Assembly: GCA_019119355.1 (NCBI GenBank)
Contig: DWXE01000014.1
Location: 1-51,573 of the forward strand
DNA: 51,573 nt
Direction: 5' to 3'
Source: Candidatus Eisenbergiella merdigallinarum
GTDB lineage: Bacteria; Bacillota; Clostridia; Lachnospirales; Lachnospiraceae
The notes under the pieces are model-generated. The model searched no databases. It was not told the DNA's origin and worked only from the letters and a program-made list of their open reading frames with translations. This document shows, piece after piece, positions 1-8,820 of the stretch. Every line of letters begins with the position of its first letter. Positions within the stretch are counted from its first letter, which is position 1. Made by a program: the position numbers and the translations under genes.

Positions 1-60
1 GTTTCGGGCGTTGCCCGAAACGCCTCGCTGCTTCCTGCGCCCGGCGGCGGGGGAAGCGGG
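1..60. repeat. Two small hairpins at the left edge
   Basis: Positions 1-21 form a perfect 9-bp hairpin (GTTTCGGGC / GCCCGAAAC, loop GTT). Positions 30-35 and 52-57 (GCTTCC / GGAAGC) can form a second one. No T-tract follows either, so neither is a clear terminator. They may be the end of a larger palindromic element cut by the window edge. Confidence 0.4.
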
Positions 61-63
61 AAC

Positions 64-257
64 GGCATATGTAACAGCTCATCCATGCCATTCATCATTT
101 GACGGATTCCACTAAAATTGGCTGCGCAAAAGGTCACTGGCCGTCAAATGATTCATGTCGGGCGTCCGCCCTATAGGCACATGTGGCAAAATGCAGCTTA
201 GTGAGCAAGCTCCCACGCGGCGTTTTGCCACATATGCCTGCATGGCTGTACTGTTAC
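64..257. repeat. Nested multi-helix inverted-repeat element; candidate structured RNA or dispersed palindromic unit
   Basis: Five or more helices nest without conflict. The outer stem is 71-77 with 251-257 (GTAACAG/CTGTTAC), followed by 83-88 with 240-245 (CCATGC/GCATGG), with 5-nt strands on each side between them. Inside lie a perfect 12-bp hairpin stem 94-105/141-152 (ATCATTTGACGG), a small GGGC/GCCC hairpin 160-163/168-171, and a 16-bp stem with one mismatch 176-191/223-238, which encloses AGCTT/AAGCT at 195-199/207-211. An alternative pairing GGCATATG (64-71) with CATATGCC (231-238) also exists. No convincing coding frame crosses it. The strand of any transcript cannot be decided. The next gene starts at 306. 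Confidence 0.5.
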
Positions 258-305
258 TAATAGTTCATGGCGAATCGCATGAGCGTTTGACAGGGGGATC
301 CCGAT

Positions 306-638
306 ATGAGCAAGCTTACCTGCAAGCAGGCAGAAAAACTGATTTCATCCTTTCTACAGGACGAGATGGACAATCGGACGAAAAAGCGGTTTCTGGCGCA
401 CGTGGAAGGCTGCGGCTCCTGTCTGGAGGAGCTGAGCATCCAGTTCCTGGTGACCACGGGAATGCAGCGCCTGGAACAGGGGGATACTTTTGATCTGAAC
501 CGGGAACTGAAATTGAAAATGGCCACGGAGAAAAGACATCTGCACATTCTGGCCTCCCTGCAGAGGGGGCTGTACGCGACGGAAGCCTTTTCCATTCTGA
601 CGGCCGTTCTCCTTTTATGGATGGTGGTATTAAAATGA
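306..638 (+). CDS. Small zf-HC2-type zinc-finger membrane protein (anti-sigma-like)
   Basis: A 110-residue protein of unknown specific role. The N-terminal half carries C6 and then H-x3-C-x2-C (HVEGCGSC), the zinc-binding signature of the zf-HC2 fold found in anti-sigma factors of the ZAS group. A single hydrophobic segment lies near the C-terminus (from about residue 92), so the zinc finger should face the cytoplasm. A GGGGG-rich ribosome site lies 8 nt before the ATG. The stop overlaps the polA start in an ATGA, so the two are probably translationally coupled. No sigma factor gene is adjacent, and the partner is therefore unknown. The zinc-finger and membrane call is solid; calling it an anti-sigma factor is inference. 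Confidence 0.75.
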   Translation: MSKLTCKQAEKLISSFLQDEMDNRTKKRFLAHVEGCGSCLEELSIQFLVTTGMQRLEQGDTFDLNRELKLKMATEKRHLHILASLQRGLYATEAFSILTAVLLLWMVVLK

Positions 639-3310
639 ACGAAAAACTCGTATTGATCGACGGACACAGCATTTTGAACCGGGCTTTTTACGGAGTCCCG
701 GACCTTTCCAACGCGCAGGGGCTGCACACCAACGCGGTGTACGGCTTTTTGAACATCCTGTTTAAAATACTGGAGGAGGAAAAACCGGATTATCTGGCGG
801 TGGCCTTCGACGTGAAAGCGCCCACCTTCCGCCACGAGATCTTTCAGGAATATAAAGGAACGAGGAAACCCATGCCCCCCGAACTGCACGAGCAGGTGCC
901 GGTGATGAAGGAGGTGCTGGCGGCCATGGGAATCCGGACGATGGAGCAGCCCGGGCTGGAGGCGGACGATATTCTGGGGACGATGGCGAAGCGGGCTCAG
1001 GAGCAGGGGGTGGACGTCTCCCTGGTATCCGGGGACAGGGATCTTTTGCAGATCGCCACGGACCGGATCAAGATCCGCATCCCCAAAACGAAGGGCGCCC
1101 GTACCGAGGTGGAGGATTACTACGCCTCCGATGTGGAGGCGCGCTACGGAGTGACGCCCCAGGGCTTTATCGACCTGAAGGCGCTGATGGGGGATACGGC
1201 GGACAACATCCCCGGCGTGCCCAAAGTGGGGGAGAAGACGGCTGCGGAACTGATGAAGCAGTTCGGCTCCCTGGACGGGATTTACGGGCACGTTGAGGAA
1301 GTGTCGAAAAAGGCCGTTCGGGAATCCCTGATCGCAAACCGGGATCTGGCCTATCTGAGCAAAACGCTGGCCACCATCAACGTGGACAGCCCCATCGGTT
1401 TTTCGCTGGAAGAGACCCGGATCGGCGATCTGTTCACGCCCGAAGCGTATGAGATCTTCCAGCGCCTGGAGTTCAAAAACATGCTGAGCCGCTTTCAGGA
1501 GCCCGTGCAGAAGGAAAAGGAACCCGGGGAAACCTTCGTGCGGGTGGATACGGCGGCAGAGGCCGGGGCGGTCTTTCGGCGGGCGGCAAAGGCCGGGGAA
1601 TGCGGATTTTTTATGGCTGCGGACGACGGGGGAGCCGGAATGGCCGCGGTAGCCCTCTGTTTTCAGGAAGGGGAGGCGTTCGTCCTGGAAGCTGCGGGCG
1701 AGCTGACGGAGGAATTTTTGCGCCGGGAACTGGCCGGCCTGTACCGAAGCGGGGCCGGGCTCTCCACGTTCCACGTCAAAAAGGCGTACGCGGCGCTCCT
1801 CTGCGGGGGAGAAACCGCTGAAAGAAAGGAAGGCTGCGGCACCGGAGGGCTGTTCGACGTGCTGATCGCGGCCTATCTTTTGAACCCGCTGAAAAACGAC
1901 TACGCGGTGGAAGACGTTGCGGGCGAATATCTGGGCCGGATGATTCCGGGAAGAAAGCAGCTGTTCGAAAAGCTGTCCTGGGAGGAGGCCATGGAGCAAA
2001 GGCCGGAGGCATTTCTCTCCTATGCAGGGCGGGCGGCCTGCACCTGTTTTCAGGCGAAAAACATCCTGACCCAAAGGCTGGAGGAAACGGGGATGCTGTC
2101 CCTGTTCGAGAAGATCGAGATGCCCCTGTCCCGGGTGCTCTACGAGATGGAAAAGGAAGGGATCGCCGTCCGCAAGGAGGAGCTGAAAAATTACGGGGAC
2201 GCCCTGGTGGGGCGGATCGGGGAGCTGGAGAAGGCCATCCACGAGGCCGCGGGCTGCGAATTCAATATAAATTCCCCCAAACAGCTGGGAGAAGTGCTGT
2301 TTGAAAAGATGGGGTTAAAGGGCGGCAAAAAGACGAAGACCGGCTATTCCACGGCGGCGGACATCCTGGAAAAGCTGGCCTCGGATCATCCCGTGGTGGC
2401 GGACGTGCTGGAATACCGCGGGCTGACGAAGCTGAAGTCCACCTACGCGGACGGGCTGGCGGACTACATCGGGCCGGACGGGCGGATTCACACATCCTTC
2501 AATCAGACGATCACGGCCACGGGCAGGATCAGCTCCACGGAGCCGAATCTGCAGAACATCCCCATGCGCACGGAGCTGGGGCGCCTGATCCGCAGGGTGT
2601 TCGTGCCCCGGGAGGGCTGCCTGTTTACGGATGCGGACTATTCCCAGATCGAGCTGAGGGTGCTGGCCCATCTCTCCGGGGATCAGCAGCTCATCGAAGC
2701 CTATCGGAGCGATGCGGACATCCACCGGATCACGGCGTCCAAAGTGTTCCACACTCCCTTCGAGGAGGTCACGGACCTGCAGCGGCGAAACGCGAAGGCG
2801 GTGAACTTCGGCATCGTTTACGGCATCAGCTCCTTCGGCTTAAGCCAGGACTTAAGCATCACGAGAAAGGAAGCGGCGGACTATATCGAGCAGTATTTCA
2901 AAACCTATCCGGACGTGAAGAAGTTTCTGGACGGGCAGGTGCAGGAAGCGAAGGAAAAGGGCTATGCCACCACCATGTTCGGGCGCAGGCGGCCGGTTCC
3001 GGAGCTGAAATCCAGCAACTTCATGCAGCGCTCCTTCGGGGAGCGGGTGGCCATGAACTCCCCCATCCAGGGCACGGCGGCGGACATCATCAAAATCGCC
3101 ATGATCCACGTCTGGGAGGCGCTGCGAAAACAGGGGCTCTCTTCCAGGCTGATCCTGCAGATTCACGACGAACTCCTGATCGAAACGGAGGAATCGGAAG
3201 CGCAGGCGGTGAAGGAGCTTCTGGAAACGCAGATGAAGCGGGCTGCGGATCTGGCCGTCTCCCTGGAGGTGGATCTGCACACCGGAAAGAACTGGTACGA
3301 CGCGAAATGA
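635..3310 (+). CDS. polA: DNA polymerase I
   Basis: Repair and Okazaki-fragment polymerase, 891 residues. The order is an N-terminal 5'-3' exonuclease/FEN domain (about 1-290, starting VLIDGHS), a 3'-5' exonuclease-like domain and a family A polymerase domain. Polymerase motif A DADYSQIELR lies near residue 666, motif B with K721 reads RRNAKAVNFGIVYG, and motif C is HDELL at 844-848. The first exonuclease motif, normally D-x-E, reads AADDGG here, so proofreading is probably lost, as in many Bacillota. The start at 635 is preferred over an in-frame ATG at 617 because it gives MNEKLVLIDGHS, the family's usual beginning, and an ATGA overlap with the upstream gene. There is no strong ribosome site, consistent with coupling. 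Confidence 0.97.
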   Translation: MNEKLVLIDGHSILNRAFYGVPDLSNAQGLHTNAVYGFLNILFKILEEEKPDYLAVAFDVKAPTFRHEIFQEYKGTRKPMPPELHEQVPVMKEVLAAMGIRTMEQPGLEADDILGTMAKRAQEQGVDVSLVSGDRDLLQIATDRIKIRIPKTKGARTEVEDYYASDVEARYGVTPQGFIDLKALMGDTADNIPGVPKVGEKTAAELMKQFGSLDGIYGHVEEVSKKAVRESLIANRDLAYLSKTLATINVDSPIGFSLEETRIGDLFTPEAYEIFQRLEFKNMLSRFQEPVQKEKEPGETFVRVDTAAEAGAVFRRAAKAGECGFFMAADDGGAGMAAVALCFQEGEAFVLEAAGELTEEFLRRELAGLYRSGAGLSTFHVKKAYAALLCGGETAERKEGCGTGGLFDVLIAAYLLNPLKNDYAVEDVAGEYLGRMIPGRKQLFEKLSWEEAMEQRPEAFLSYAGRAACTCFQAKNILTQRLEETGMLSLFEKIEMPLSRVLYEMEKEGIAVRKEELKNYGDALVGRIGELEKAIHEAAGCEFNINSPKQLGEVLFEKMGLKGGKKTKTGYSTAADILEKLASDHPVVADVLEYRGLTKLKSTYADGLADYIGPDGRIHTSFNQTITATGRISSTEPNLQNIPMRTELGRLIRRVFVPREGCLFTDADYSQIELRVLAHLSGDQQLIEAYRSDADIHRITASKVFHTPFEEVTDLQRRNAKAVNFGIVYGISSFGLSQDLSITRKEAADYIEQYFKTYPDVKKFLDGQVQEAKEKGYATTMFGRRRPVPELKSSNFMQRSFGERVAMNSPIQGTAADIIKIAMIHVWEALRKQGLSSRLILQIHDELLIETEESEAQAVKELLETQMKRAADLAVSLEVDLHTGKNWYDAK

Positions 3311-3930
3311 ACGGAATGAAACTGATCGGAATTACGGGTGGGGTCGGGGCCGGAAAGTCCCTGATCCTGGATTACATCGAAAAAAACTGCAACTGTACGA
3401 TCCTGCTGGCGGATCGGGCGGCCCATCTGGTTTTTGAGCCGGGTCAGCCCTGCCATGAAAAGCTGGTGGAACTTCTGGGGACGGAGGTTTTGCAGGAGGA
3501 CGGCAGGATCGACAGGGGGAAGATGGCGGCCGCAATCTTTTCGGACCCCTCTTTGCTGAAGCGGACAAACGCCATCATCCATCCGGCGGTGAAGGACCTG
3601 ATTCTGGAGAGGATCGAAGAGGAACGCCGCAGCGGCCGAAGGGACGCCTTTTTTCTGGAAGCGGCCCTTTTAATTGAGGAAGGCTATGACCGGATTCTGG
3701 ACGAACTGTGGTATATTCATGCGGATCCAGAGTCGCGCAGGCGGAGGCTGAAGGCTTCCAGAGGGTATTCGGACGAAAAGATAAACGGGATTTTTTCCAG
3801 CCAGCTGACGGAGGAGGAGTTTCGGGCCCATTGCAAAGAGGTCATTGACAACAGCGGGAGTTTGTCGGATACTTACAGACAGATAGACGAGATACTGAAG
3901 AAAGCGGGTTTGAAAAATGAGATTGTGTAG
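3307..3930 (+). CDS. coaE: Dephospho-CoA kinase
   Basis: Phosphorylates the 3'-hydroxyl of dephospho-CoA, the last step of coenzyme A synthesis, in the cytoplasm. The 207 residues match the family length. The P-loop GGVGAGKS sits at residues 11-18 after the typical KLIGIT strand, and the LLADRAAH segment corresponds to the usual D-x-(I/V)-x-R/H motif after strand 2. The first ATG overlaps the polA stop as ATGA; a second ATG nine bases on would also give a normal N-terminus. Adjacency of polA and coaE is common in Bacillota. The 3' end overlaps walJ by 14 bases. Confidence 0.96.
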   Translation: MNGMKLIGITGGVGAGKSLILDYIEKNCNCTILLADRAAHLVFEPGQPCHEKLVELLGTEVLQEDGRIDRGKMAAAIFSDPSLLKRTNAIIHPAVKDLILERIEEERRSGRRDAFFLEAALLIEEGYDRILDELWYIHADPESRRRRLKASRGYSDEKINGIFSSQLTEEEFRAHCKEVIDNSGSLSDTYRQIDEILKKAGLKNEIV

Positions 3931-4714
3931 CATTGCCAGCGGGAGCAGCGGGAACTGCATCTATGCGGGAACGGAGGCCACCCACGTGCTGGTGGACGCC
4001 GGCATCAGCGGAAAGCGGGTGGAAGCGGGGCTTCATTCCATCGGCCTGACGGGACATGACATCGACGGAATTCTGGTGACCCACGAGCACAGCGATCATA
4101 TCAGCGGACTCGGCGTGCTCTGCCGGCGCTATCACATTCCGGTTTATACCACGCCCGGAACGGCGGCTGCGATCAGATCCTGCAGCAGCATCGGAAAGAT
4201 CCCGGAGGAGCTCTTCTGCGAGGTCCGGGCGGACGAGCCTTTCACCATCAAGGATCTGACGGTGAATCCCATGCAAATTTCCCACGATGCGGCGCAGCCC
4301 GTGGCCTACCGTTTTTCCTACGGCGCGAAGAGAGCGGCGGTCTGCACGGATCTGGGAACCTATAACGATTATACGGTGGAATGCCTAAAGGGGATGGACG
4401 TGCTCTTTTTAGAGGCCAACCACGATGTGAACATGCTGCAGGTGGGGAGCTATCCCTATTATCTCAAACAGCGGATTCTGGGCAACCGGGGGCATCTGTC
4501 CAACGAAAATTCCGGACGCCTTTTGTCCAGGGTTCTGCACGATCAGCTCAAAGCGGTGTTTTTGGGCCACTTAAGCCAGGAGAACAACTTGCCGGAGCTG
4601 GCCTATGAGACCGTCCGGCTGGAGATCGACATGGGGGACAACCCGTATCAGGCCGGGGATTTCCCGATCCGGATCGCCCCCAGAAACGACGTTTCCGAGA
4701 TGATCGCCTTTTGA
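3917..4714 (+). CDS. walJ: WalJ/YycJ-type metallo-beta-lactamase-fold hydrolase
   Basis: A 265-residue metallo-beta-lactamase-fold protein of the YycJ/WalJ family. It begins with the characteristic SIASGSSGNC segment, and the metal-binding THEHSDH motif lies at residues 55-61. Later histidines and aspartates (for example in VCTDLG, FLEANHD and LGHLSQEN) complete a two-metal site. Family members are linked to DNA or cell-wall homeostasis and usually sit beside walRK. Here it follows coaE instead, overlapping it by 14 bases. The substrate is not established from sequence. It is in the cytoplasm, with no signal peptide. Confidence 0.9.
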   Translation: MRLCSIASGSSGNCIYAGTEATHVLVDAGISGKRVEAGLHSIGLTGHDIDGILVTHEHSDHISGLGVLCRRYHIPVYTTPGTAAAIRSCSSIGKIPEELFCEVRADEPFTIKDLTVNPMQISHDAAQPVAYRFSYGAKRAAVCTDLGTYNDYTVECLKGMDVLFLEANHDVNMLQVGSYPYYLKQRILGNRGHLSNENSGRLLSRVLHDQLKAVFLGHLSQENNLPELAYETVRLEIDMGDNPYQAGDFPIRIAPRNDVSEMIAF

Positions 4715-4760
4715 GGAAAGGGGCGGCCGGCAGCGGATATGAAAGAGGAATGGAGGAAGC

Positions 4761-5033
4761 ATGAAAAGAACGATTATTACGGTAGTGGGACACGATACGG
4801 TGGGCATCATCGCGAAGGTGTGCACCTATCTTGCACAAAATCAGATCAACATCCTGGATATTTCCCAGACGATCGTCCAGGAATATTTTAACATGATGAT
4901 GATCGTGGATATGAATCACACCGAAAAACCCTTCGGAACGATTTCCGACGAGCTGACGAAGCTGGGAGAAGAGATCGGCGTGGTGATCAAATGCCAGCGG
5001 GAAGAGATTTTCGCGCAGATGCACAGGATCTGA
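4761..5033 (+). CDS. ACT domain protein (UPF0237 family)
   Basis: A stand-alone 90-residue ACT domain, beginning with a strand ([10 protein letters not shown]) and the GIIAKV helix typical of the GcvR-like/UPF0237 group. ACT domains bind small ligands such as amino acids, so it is probably a sensor or regulatory subunit. The partner is almost certainly the DUF711 protein encoded 10 bp downstream; the two genes are neighbours across many Bacillota, and here each has its own GGAGG-type ribosome site. The ligand is unknown. Confidence 0.9.
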   Translation: MKRTIITVVGHDTVGIIAKVCTYLAQNQINILDISQTIVQEYFNMMMIVDMNHTEKPFGTISDELTKLGEEIGVVIKCQREEIFAQMHRI

Positions 5034-5043
5034 GGGAGGCGCC

Positions 5044-6408
5044 ATGATCAACAGATACGAAGTCAATGAAACCAATCAGATGGTGGAGCGGGAGAATCTG
5101 GACGTCCGCACCATCACCATGGGAATCAGCCTGCTGGATTGCATCGATGCCGATCTGGCCGCCTGCGAGGAGAAAATCTACAGAAAGATAACGCGGTCCG
5201 CGAAGGATCTGGTCCGCACGGGGGACGAAATCGCCCAGGAATTCGGCGTTCCCATCGTCAACAAGCGGATTTCCGTGACCCCTATCGCGCTGGTGGGAGG
5301 AGCGGCCTGCCGGACGAAGGAGGATTTCGCCAGGATCGCTGAAGTGCTGGACCGGGCGGCCCGGGAGGTGGGCGTCAACTTCATCGGCGGCTATTCCGCC
5401 GTGGTGAGCAAGGGGATGACGCCTGCGGACGAGCTGCTCATCCGTTCCATTCCCCTGGCCCTTTCCCGGACGGAGCGGGTCTGCAGCTCGGTCAACGTGG
5501 GCTCCACCCGCTGCGGGATCGATATGGACGCGGTGAAGCTGATGGGCGAAGTGATCAGGGAAACGGCGGAATATACGAAGGAATCCGATTCCCTGGGCTG
5601 TGCCAAGCTGGTGGTATTTTGCAACGCGCCGGACGACAATCCGTTTATGGCCGGAGCGTTTCACGGCGTGACGGAGGCGGACTGCGTGATCAACGTGGGC
5701 GTCAGCGGTCCCGGCGTGGTGAAGACCGCCCTGGAAAAGGTGCGGGGAAAGGATTTTGAAACGCTGTGCGAGACCATCAAGAAAACGGCGTTTAAGGTGA
5801 CCCGCGTAGGGCAGCTCGTGGCCAAAGAGGCTTCCCGCCGGCTGGGCGTGCCCTTCGGCATCGTGGATCTGTCCCTGGCGCCCACCCCTGCGGTGGGGGA
5901 CAGTGTGGCGGATATCCTCTGCGAGATCGGGCTGGAACGGGCGGGCGCGCCCGGAACCACAGCGGCGCTGGCCCTTCTGAACGATCAGGTGAAAAAGGGC
6001 GGCGTCATGGCGTCCTCCTATGTGGGAGGGCTGAGCGGGGCCTTCATCCCGGTGAGCGAGGACCAGGGGATGATCGACGCGGTGACAGCGGGAGCGCTGA
6101 CGCTGGAGAAGCTGGAAGCCATGACCTGCGTCTGCTCCGTGGGCCTGGATATGATCGCCATCCCGGGGGATACGAAGGCCACCACCATTTCGGGAATCAT
6201 CGCGGACGAAATGGCCATCGGCATGGTCAATCAGAAGACCACGGCGGTCCGCCTCATCCCGGTGGCGGGCAAGGGCGTGGGGGAGACGGTGGAGTTCGGC
6301 GGCCTGCTGGGCTATGCGCCGATCATGCCGGTGAACCCCTTTGGCTGCGACGCGTTCGTGAACCGGGGCGGACGGATTCCGGCGCCGATTCACAGCTTTA
6401 AAAATTAG
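5044..6408 (+). CDS. DUF711 / UPF0210 family protein (PFL-like fold)
   Basis: A 454-residue cytoplasmic protein of the UPF0210 (DUF711) family, at full family length. The sequence has the expected opening ([17 protein letters not shown]) and many Gly-rich segments such as [19 protein letters not shown] and [13 protein letters not shown]. The fold is related to pyruvate formate-lyase/glycyl-radical barrels, but no C-terminal glycyl-radical RVSGY-type motif is visible, so radical chemistry is not implied. The biochemical function is unknown. It is co-transcribed with the preceding ACT-domain gene, which suggests control of its activity by a small molecule. Confidence 0.9.
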   Translation: MINRYEVNETNQMVERENLDVRTITMGISLLDCIDADLAACEEKIYRKITRSAKDLVRTGDEIAQEFGVPIVNKRISVTPIALVGGAACRTKEDFARIAEVLDRAAREVGVNFIGGYSAVVSKGMTPADELLIRSIPLALSRTERVCSSVNVGSTRCGIDMDAVKLMGEVIRETAEYTKESDSLGCAKLVVFCNAPDDNPFMAGAFHGVTEADCVINVGVSGPGVVKTALEKVRGKDFETLCETIKKTAFKVTRVGQLVAKEASRRLGVPFGIVDLSLAPTPAVGDSVADILCEIGLERAGAPGTTAALALLNDQVKKGGVMASSYVGGLSGAFIPVSEDQGMIDAVTAGALTLEKLEAMTCVCSVGLDMIAIPGDTKATTISGIIADEMAIGMVNQKTTAVRLIPVAGKGVGETVEFGGLLGYAPIMPVNPFGCDAFVNRGGRIPAPIHSFKN

Positions 6409-6437
6409 GATATCAGGGAATACGGAGGAAAAGACGG

Positions 6438-7265
6438 ATGAGCGAAAACTGTTCTCATAACTGCTCGGAGTGCGCCAGCGAATGCAGCGAACGCACGGAG
6501 GCGTTTCTGGAAAAGGAAAAGCTGAACGAAAAAGCGAAGGTGCGCCGGGTGATCGGCGTCATCAGCGGAAAGGGCGGCGTGGGCAAGTCCCTGGTGACTT
6601 CCCTTTTGACCGCGCGGATGCAGCGGGAAGGATTTCGCTCGGCAGTGCTGGATGCGGACATCACGGGGCCTTCCATTCCGAAGATGTTCGGGATTTCCGA
6701 GAAGGCCTATGCCACGGAAGAGGCGATCCTGCCCGCGGTGAGCGAAAAGGGGACGCAGGTCATGTCCGTGAACATGATGCTGGATTGCGATACGGATCCG
6801 GTGATCTGGAGAGGGCCGGTGATCGCCGGCGTGGTGAAGCAGTTCTGGACGGACGTGCTCTGGCAGGATGTGGACTACATGTTCGTGGACATGCCCCCGG
6901 GAACGGGCGACGTGCCGCTGACCGTTTTCCAGTCCCTGCCGGTGGACGGCATCATCGTGGTCACCTCCCCGCAGGAGCTGGTGGAAATGATCGTGGAGAA
7001 AGCGGTGAAAATGGCGGGGATGATGAATATCCCGGTGCTGGGCATCGTGGAGAACATGTCCTGGTACGAATGTCCTTCCTGCCATGAACGGCATGAGATA
7101 TTCGGAAAGAGCCGGGCGCAGGAGATGGCGGCACGGTATCGGATCCCGGCGTCGGCCAGGATTCCCATGGATCCCGGCATCGCGCGGCTGTGCGACGCCG
7201 GACGGGTAGAGGAGATCGAAGAGGCGTGGCTTTCGGATATCGCCGCAGCCCTGCCCGCGATTTGA
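6438..7265 (+). CDS. Mrp/NBP35-type Fe-S carrier P-loop ATPase
   Basis: A 275-residue ParA-superfamily ATPase of the Mrp/ApbC/NBP35 group, thought to carry and transfer iron-sulfur clusters. The deviant Walker A GKGGVGKS is at 44-51, DADITGPS follows, and MPPGTGD is the switch segment. A C-terminal CPSC (C212, C215) is the conserved cluster-bridging motif of Mrp dimers. The N-terminus adds a Cys-rich stretch (CSHNCSECASEC, from residue 5), as in NBP35-like forms. It ends the first plus-strand run and is followed by an intrinsic terminator. Confidence 0.92.
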   Translation: MSENCSHNCSECASECSERTEAFLEKEKLNEKAKVRRVIGVISGKGGVGKSLVTSLLTARMQREGFRSAVLDADITGPSIPKMFGISEKAYATEEAILPAVSEKGTQVMSVNMMLDCDTDPVIWRGPVIAGVVKQFWTDVLWQDVDYMFVDMPPGTGDVPLTVFQSLPVDGIIVVTSPQELVEMIVEKAVKMAGMMNIPVLGIVENMSWYECPSCHERHEIFGKSRAQEMAARYRIPASARIPMDPGIARLCDAGRVEEIEEAWLSDIAAALPAI

Positions 7266-7284
7266 CGGAAACGCTATTTTGATG

Positions 7285-7309
7285 CCCCGCAGCTCGCTGC
7301 GGGGTTTTT
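7285..7309 (+). terminator. Intrinsic terminator after the mrp-type gene
   Basis: A perfect 8-bp stem CCCCGCAG/CTGCGGGG with a 4-base loop is followed directly by TTTTT. It lies between two convergent genes and is oriented for the plus-strand gene. On the minus strand the stem is not followed by a good T-tract. Confidence 0.85.
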
Positions 7310-7326
7310 GCCTTCCGGCCCCTTCG

Positions 7327-8613
7327 TCACGGCAGCACGGGAAACTGGCGGCGGTATTCGCTGACCGGCACGGTTTTCCGGCGGAGGGCCAGGGCGTTTT
7401 CGTAGAGATCCGCGGCCAGAACGTCCGCCCGCAGGAGGCGGAGGGCGTCTTCGGACAGGTGCGCAGGCGCGTCCGCCAGTTTGGCGATGAGGGGAATGCT
7501 GCTGTTCTTTTTGATCGCGGACAGGAGCTCGGCGGCGGACCGGCGCAGTCCCAGAATGCGGGCGTAGGGAACGTAGTCCTGCTGGCGCGCGCGCGCCAGG
7601 TCGTCCCGGCCCACGGAGAGAAGGATGTGGCACAGGGCCCGGCTGATTCTGGTATAGGTCAGCTCCTTCGTTTTCAGGCGGCGGCACAGATCCTCCCAGT
7701 CCAGAAATTCCGTTCCGATCTTTCGCAGTTTGTCGGACAGCTCCCGGGAGACGTCCGCGCAGGAGGAAAAGCCGGAAGGGGAGCCGCAGAGAAGACGGTA
7801 TTTCAAAAAGGGCGTGAAGTCGCCGGGAAAGAGAAAGCGGTTTTCCGAAAGGAGCGTCTGCCAGAAGGGGCGGATGGCCTGAGGGATGCCCGACAGCAGC
7901 AGAAGGAAGGGGTCCGGATCGGAAGGGTTCCTTTCTGGATCCCTCTGATCCGCCAAAAGGCCGCAGAGCGCCCGGCGGATGGCAAAAGCCGAGGGAAACG
8001 CCTCTTCGCCGTCCCTGGCCAGATCGGGATCGTGGTATCCGTTTCCGCTGCGGGGCAGGGTGAGGGGACGGATGGAGCTGCGGCGGCGTTTCAGGGCGAT
8101 GCAGTACTCCAGCCCCAGAATGTTGTTGGGAGAGGAGAGCAGGGGGAGAACCCCGGCGTCCGAAAGCGGGGAGAGAGCCCGTGCCCGTGCCTGCGGATAG
8201 GAAAGCCCCTGGCGGAGTTCCTGCCGGATGGACCGGGAAAAGGAAGGGGGCTCGGCGGCCAGAAGGCTGGCCAGCGCTTCCAGCGGTTCCAGGCGCCCGC
8301 ATTCGCTGCCGAAGCACAGGGCGTCCACTACCCCCAGCTTGTCCAGAAGGGACACGGCGCCTGCGGCGAAGTCTCCGGCGCTGCCTGCGGCGAAGAACAC
8401 CGGAAGCTCCAGCACCAGATCGGCTCCGCACGAAAGGGCCATTTGCGCCCTGGCGTATTTGTCCAGAAGGGCGGGCTCCCCCCGCTGGACGAAGTCCCCG
8501 CTCATCACCGCCACCACGAAGTCCGCGTCCGCGAGTTCCCGGGTGCGCAGAAGGTGATGCTGATGGCCGTTGTGGAACGGGTTGTATTCAACGATGATGC
8601 CGGCGGTTTTCAT
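7327..8613 (-). CDS. tmcAL: tRNA(Met) cytidine acetate ligase TmcAL
   Basis: A 428-residue enzyme that uses acetate and ATP, by way of an acetyl-adenylate, to make N4-acetylcytidine at the wobble position of elongator tRNA-Met. The N-terminal nucleotidyltransferase fold shows VEYNPFHNGH at residues 8-17, the HxGH signature, followed by MSGDFVQRGEPA and LGLEYC, all typical of the YlbM/TmcAL family. An upstream in-frame extension of 42 codons is rejected because this start gives MKTAGIIVEYNPFHNGH, the family's normal N-terminus. It is divergent from pta-ackA across about 207 bp, which places an acetate consumer beside the acetate-forming genes. Confidence 0.95.
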   Translation of the reverse strand: MKTAGIIVEYNPFHNGHQHHLLRTRELADADFVVAVMSGDFVQRGEPALLDKYARAQMALSCGADLVLELPVFFAAGSAGDFAAGAVSLLDKLGVVDALCFGSECGRLEPLEALASLLAAEPPSFSRSIRQELRQGLSYPQARARALSPLSDAGVLPLLSSPNNILGLEYCIALKRRRSSIRPLTLPRSGNGYHDPDLARDGEEAFPSAFAIRRALCGLLADQRDPERNPSDPDPFLLLLSGIPQAIRPFWQTLLSENRFLFPGDFTPFLKYRLLCGSPSGFSSCADVSRELSDKLRKIGTEFLDWEDLCRRLKTKELTYTRISRALCHILLSVGRDDLARARQQDYVPYARILGLRRSAAELLSAIKKNSSIPLIAKLADAPAHLSEDALRLLRADVLAADLYENALALRRKTVPVSEYRRQFPVLP

Positions 8614-8656
8614 ATGGTCCTCCCCGAAATAAAATCCAGTCGTCTGGTCGGGAAAA

Positions 8657-8686
8657 ATCATAGCATGCCGCGGGGGAAAAATGCAA
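8657..8686 (-). promoter_or_regulatory. Likely sigma-A promoter for tmcAL
   Basis: On the minus strand TTGCAT (8686-8681) and TATGAT (8662-8657) are separated by 18 bp. TGC immediately before the -10 forms an extended -10. Confidence 0.55.
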
Positions 8687-8729
8687 TGCAGTGTGTCCGA
8701 TTTTGTACAAGAATTTCGAGAAAAACAAC

Positions 8730-8757
8730 TTGTATACACGGTCGAAAATGGTATAAT
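8730..8757 (+). promoter_or_regulatory. Likely sigma-A promoter for pta-ackA
   Basis: TTGTAT and a consensus TATAAT are 16 bp apart. TGG just before the -10 gives an extended -10 (TGnTATAAT). The -10 lies about 64 bp before the pta start and is divergent from the tmcAL promoter. Confidence 0.7.
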
Positions 8758-8820
8758 TTATTTAGCTTGCAAAGCGGCGCGAAGGCGTCGGAGAAGGTTT
8801 GAAAGGAGAGTACAAGGGGT

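Noticed and set aside
155..493. An open frame of 112 codons before and into the zinc-finger gene
   Set aside because: It lies across the palindromic element and in another frame of the 306-638 gene, has no good ribosome site and no recognisable family.
1520..1900. Frameshift or damage in the polA exonuclease region
   Set aside because: The frame is open throughout; weak similarity here is expected for the inactive 3'-5' exonuclease domain in Bacillota.
257..2242. A 661-codon minus-strand frame opposite polA
   Set aside because: It is a shadow of a GC-rich coding region, low in family-like patterns and rich in His/Pro/Arg/Gln; polA is certain.
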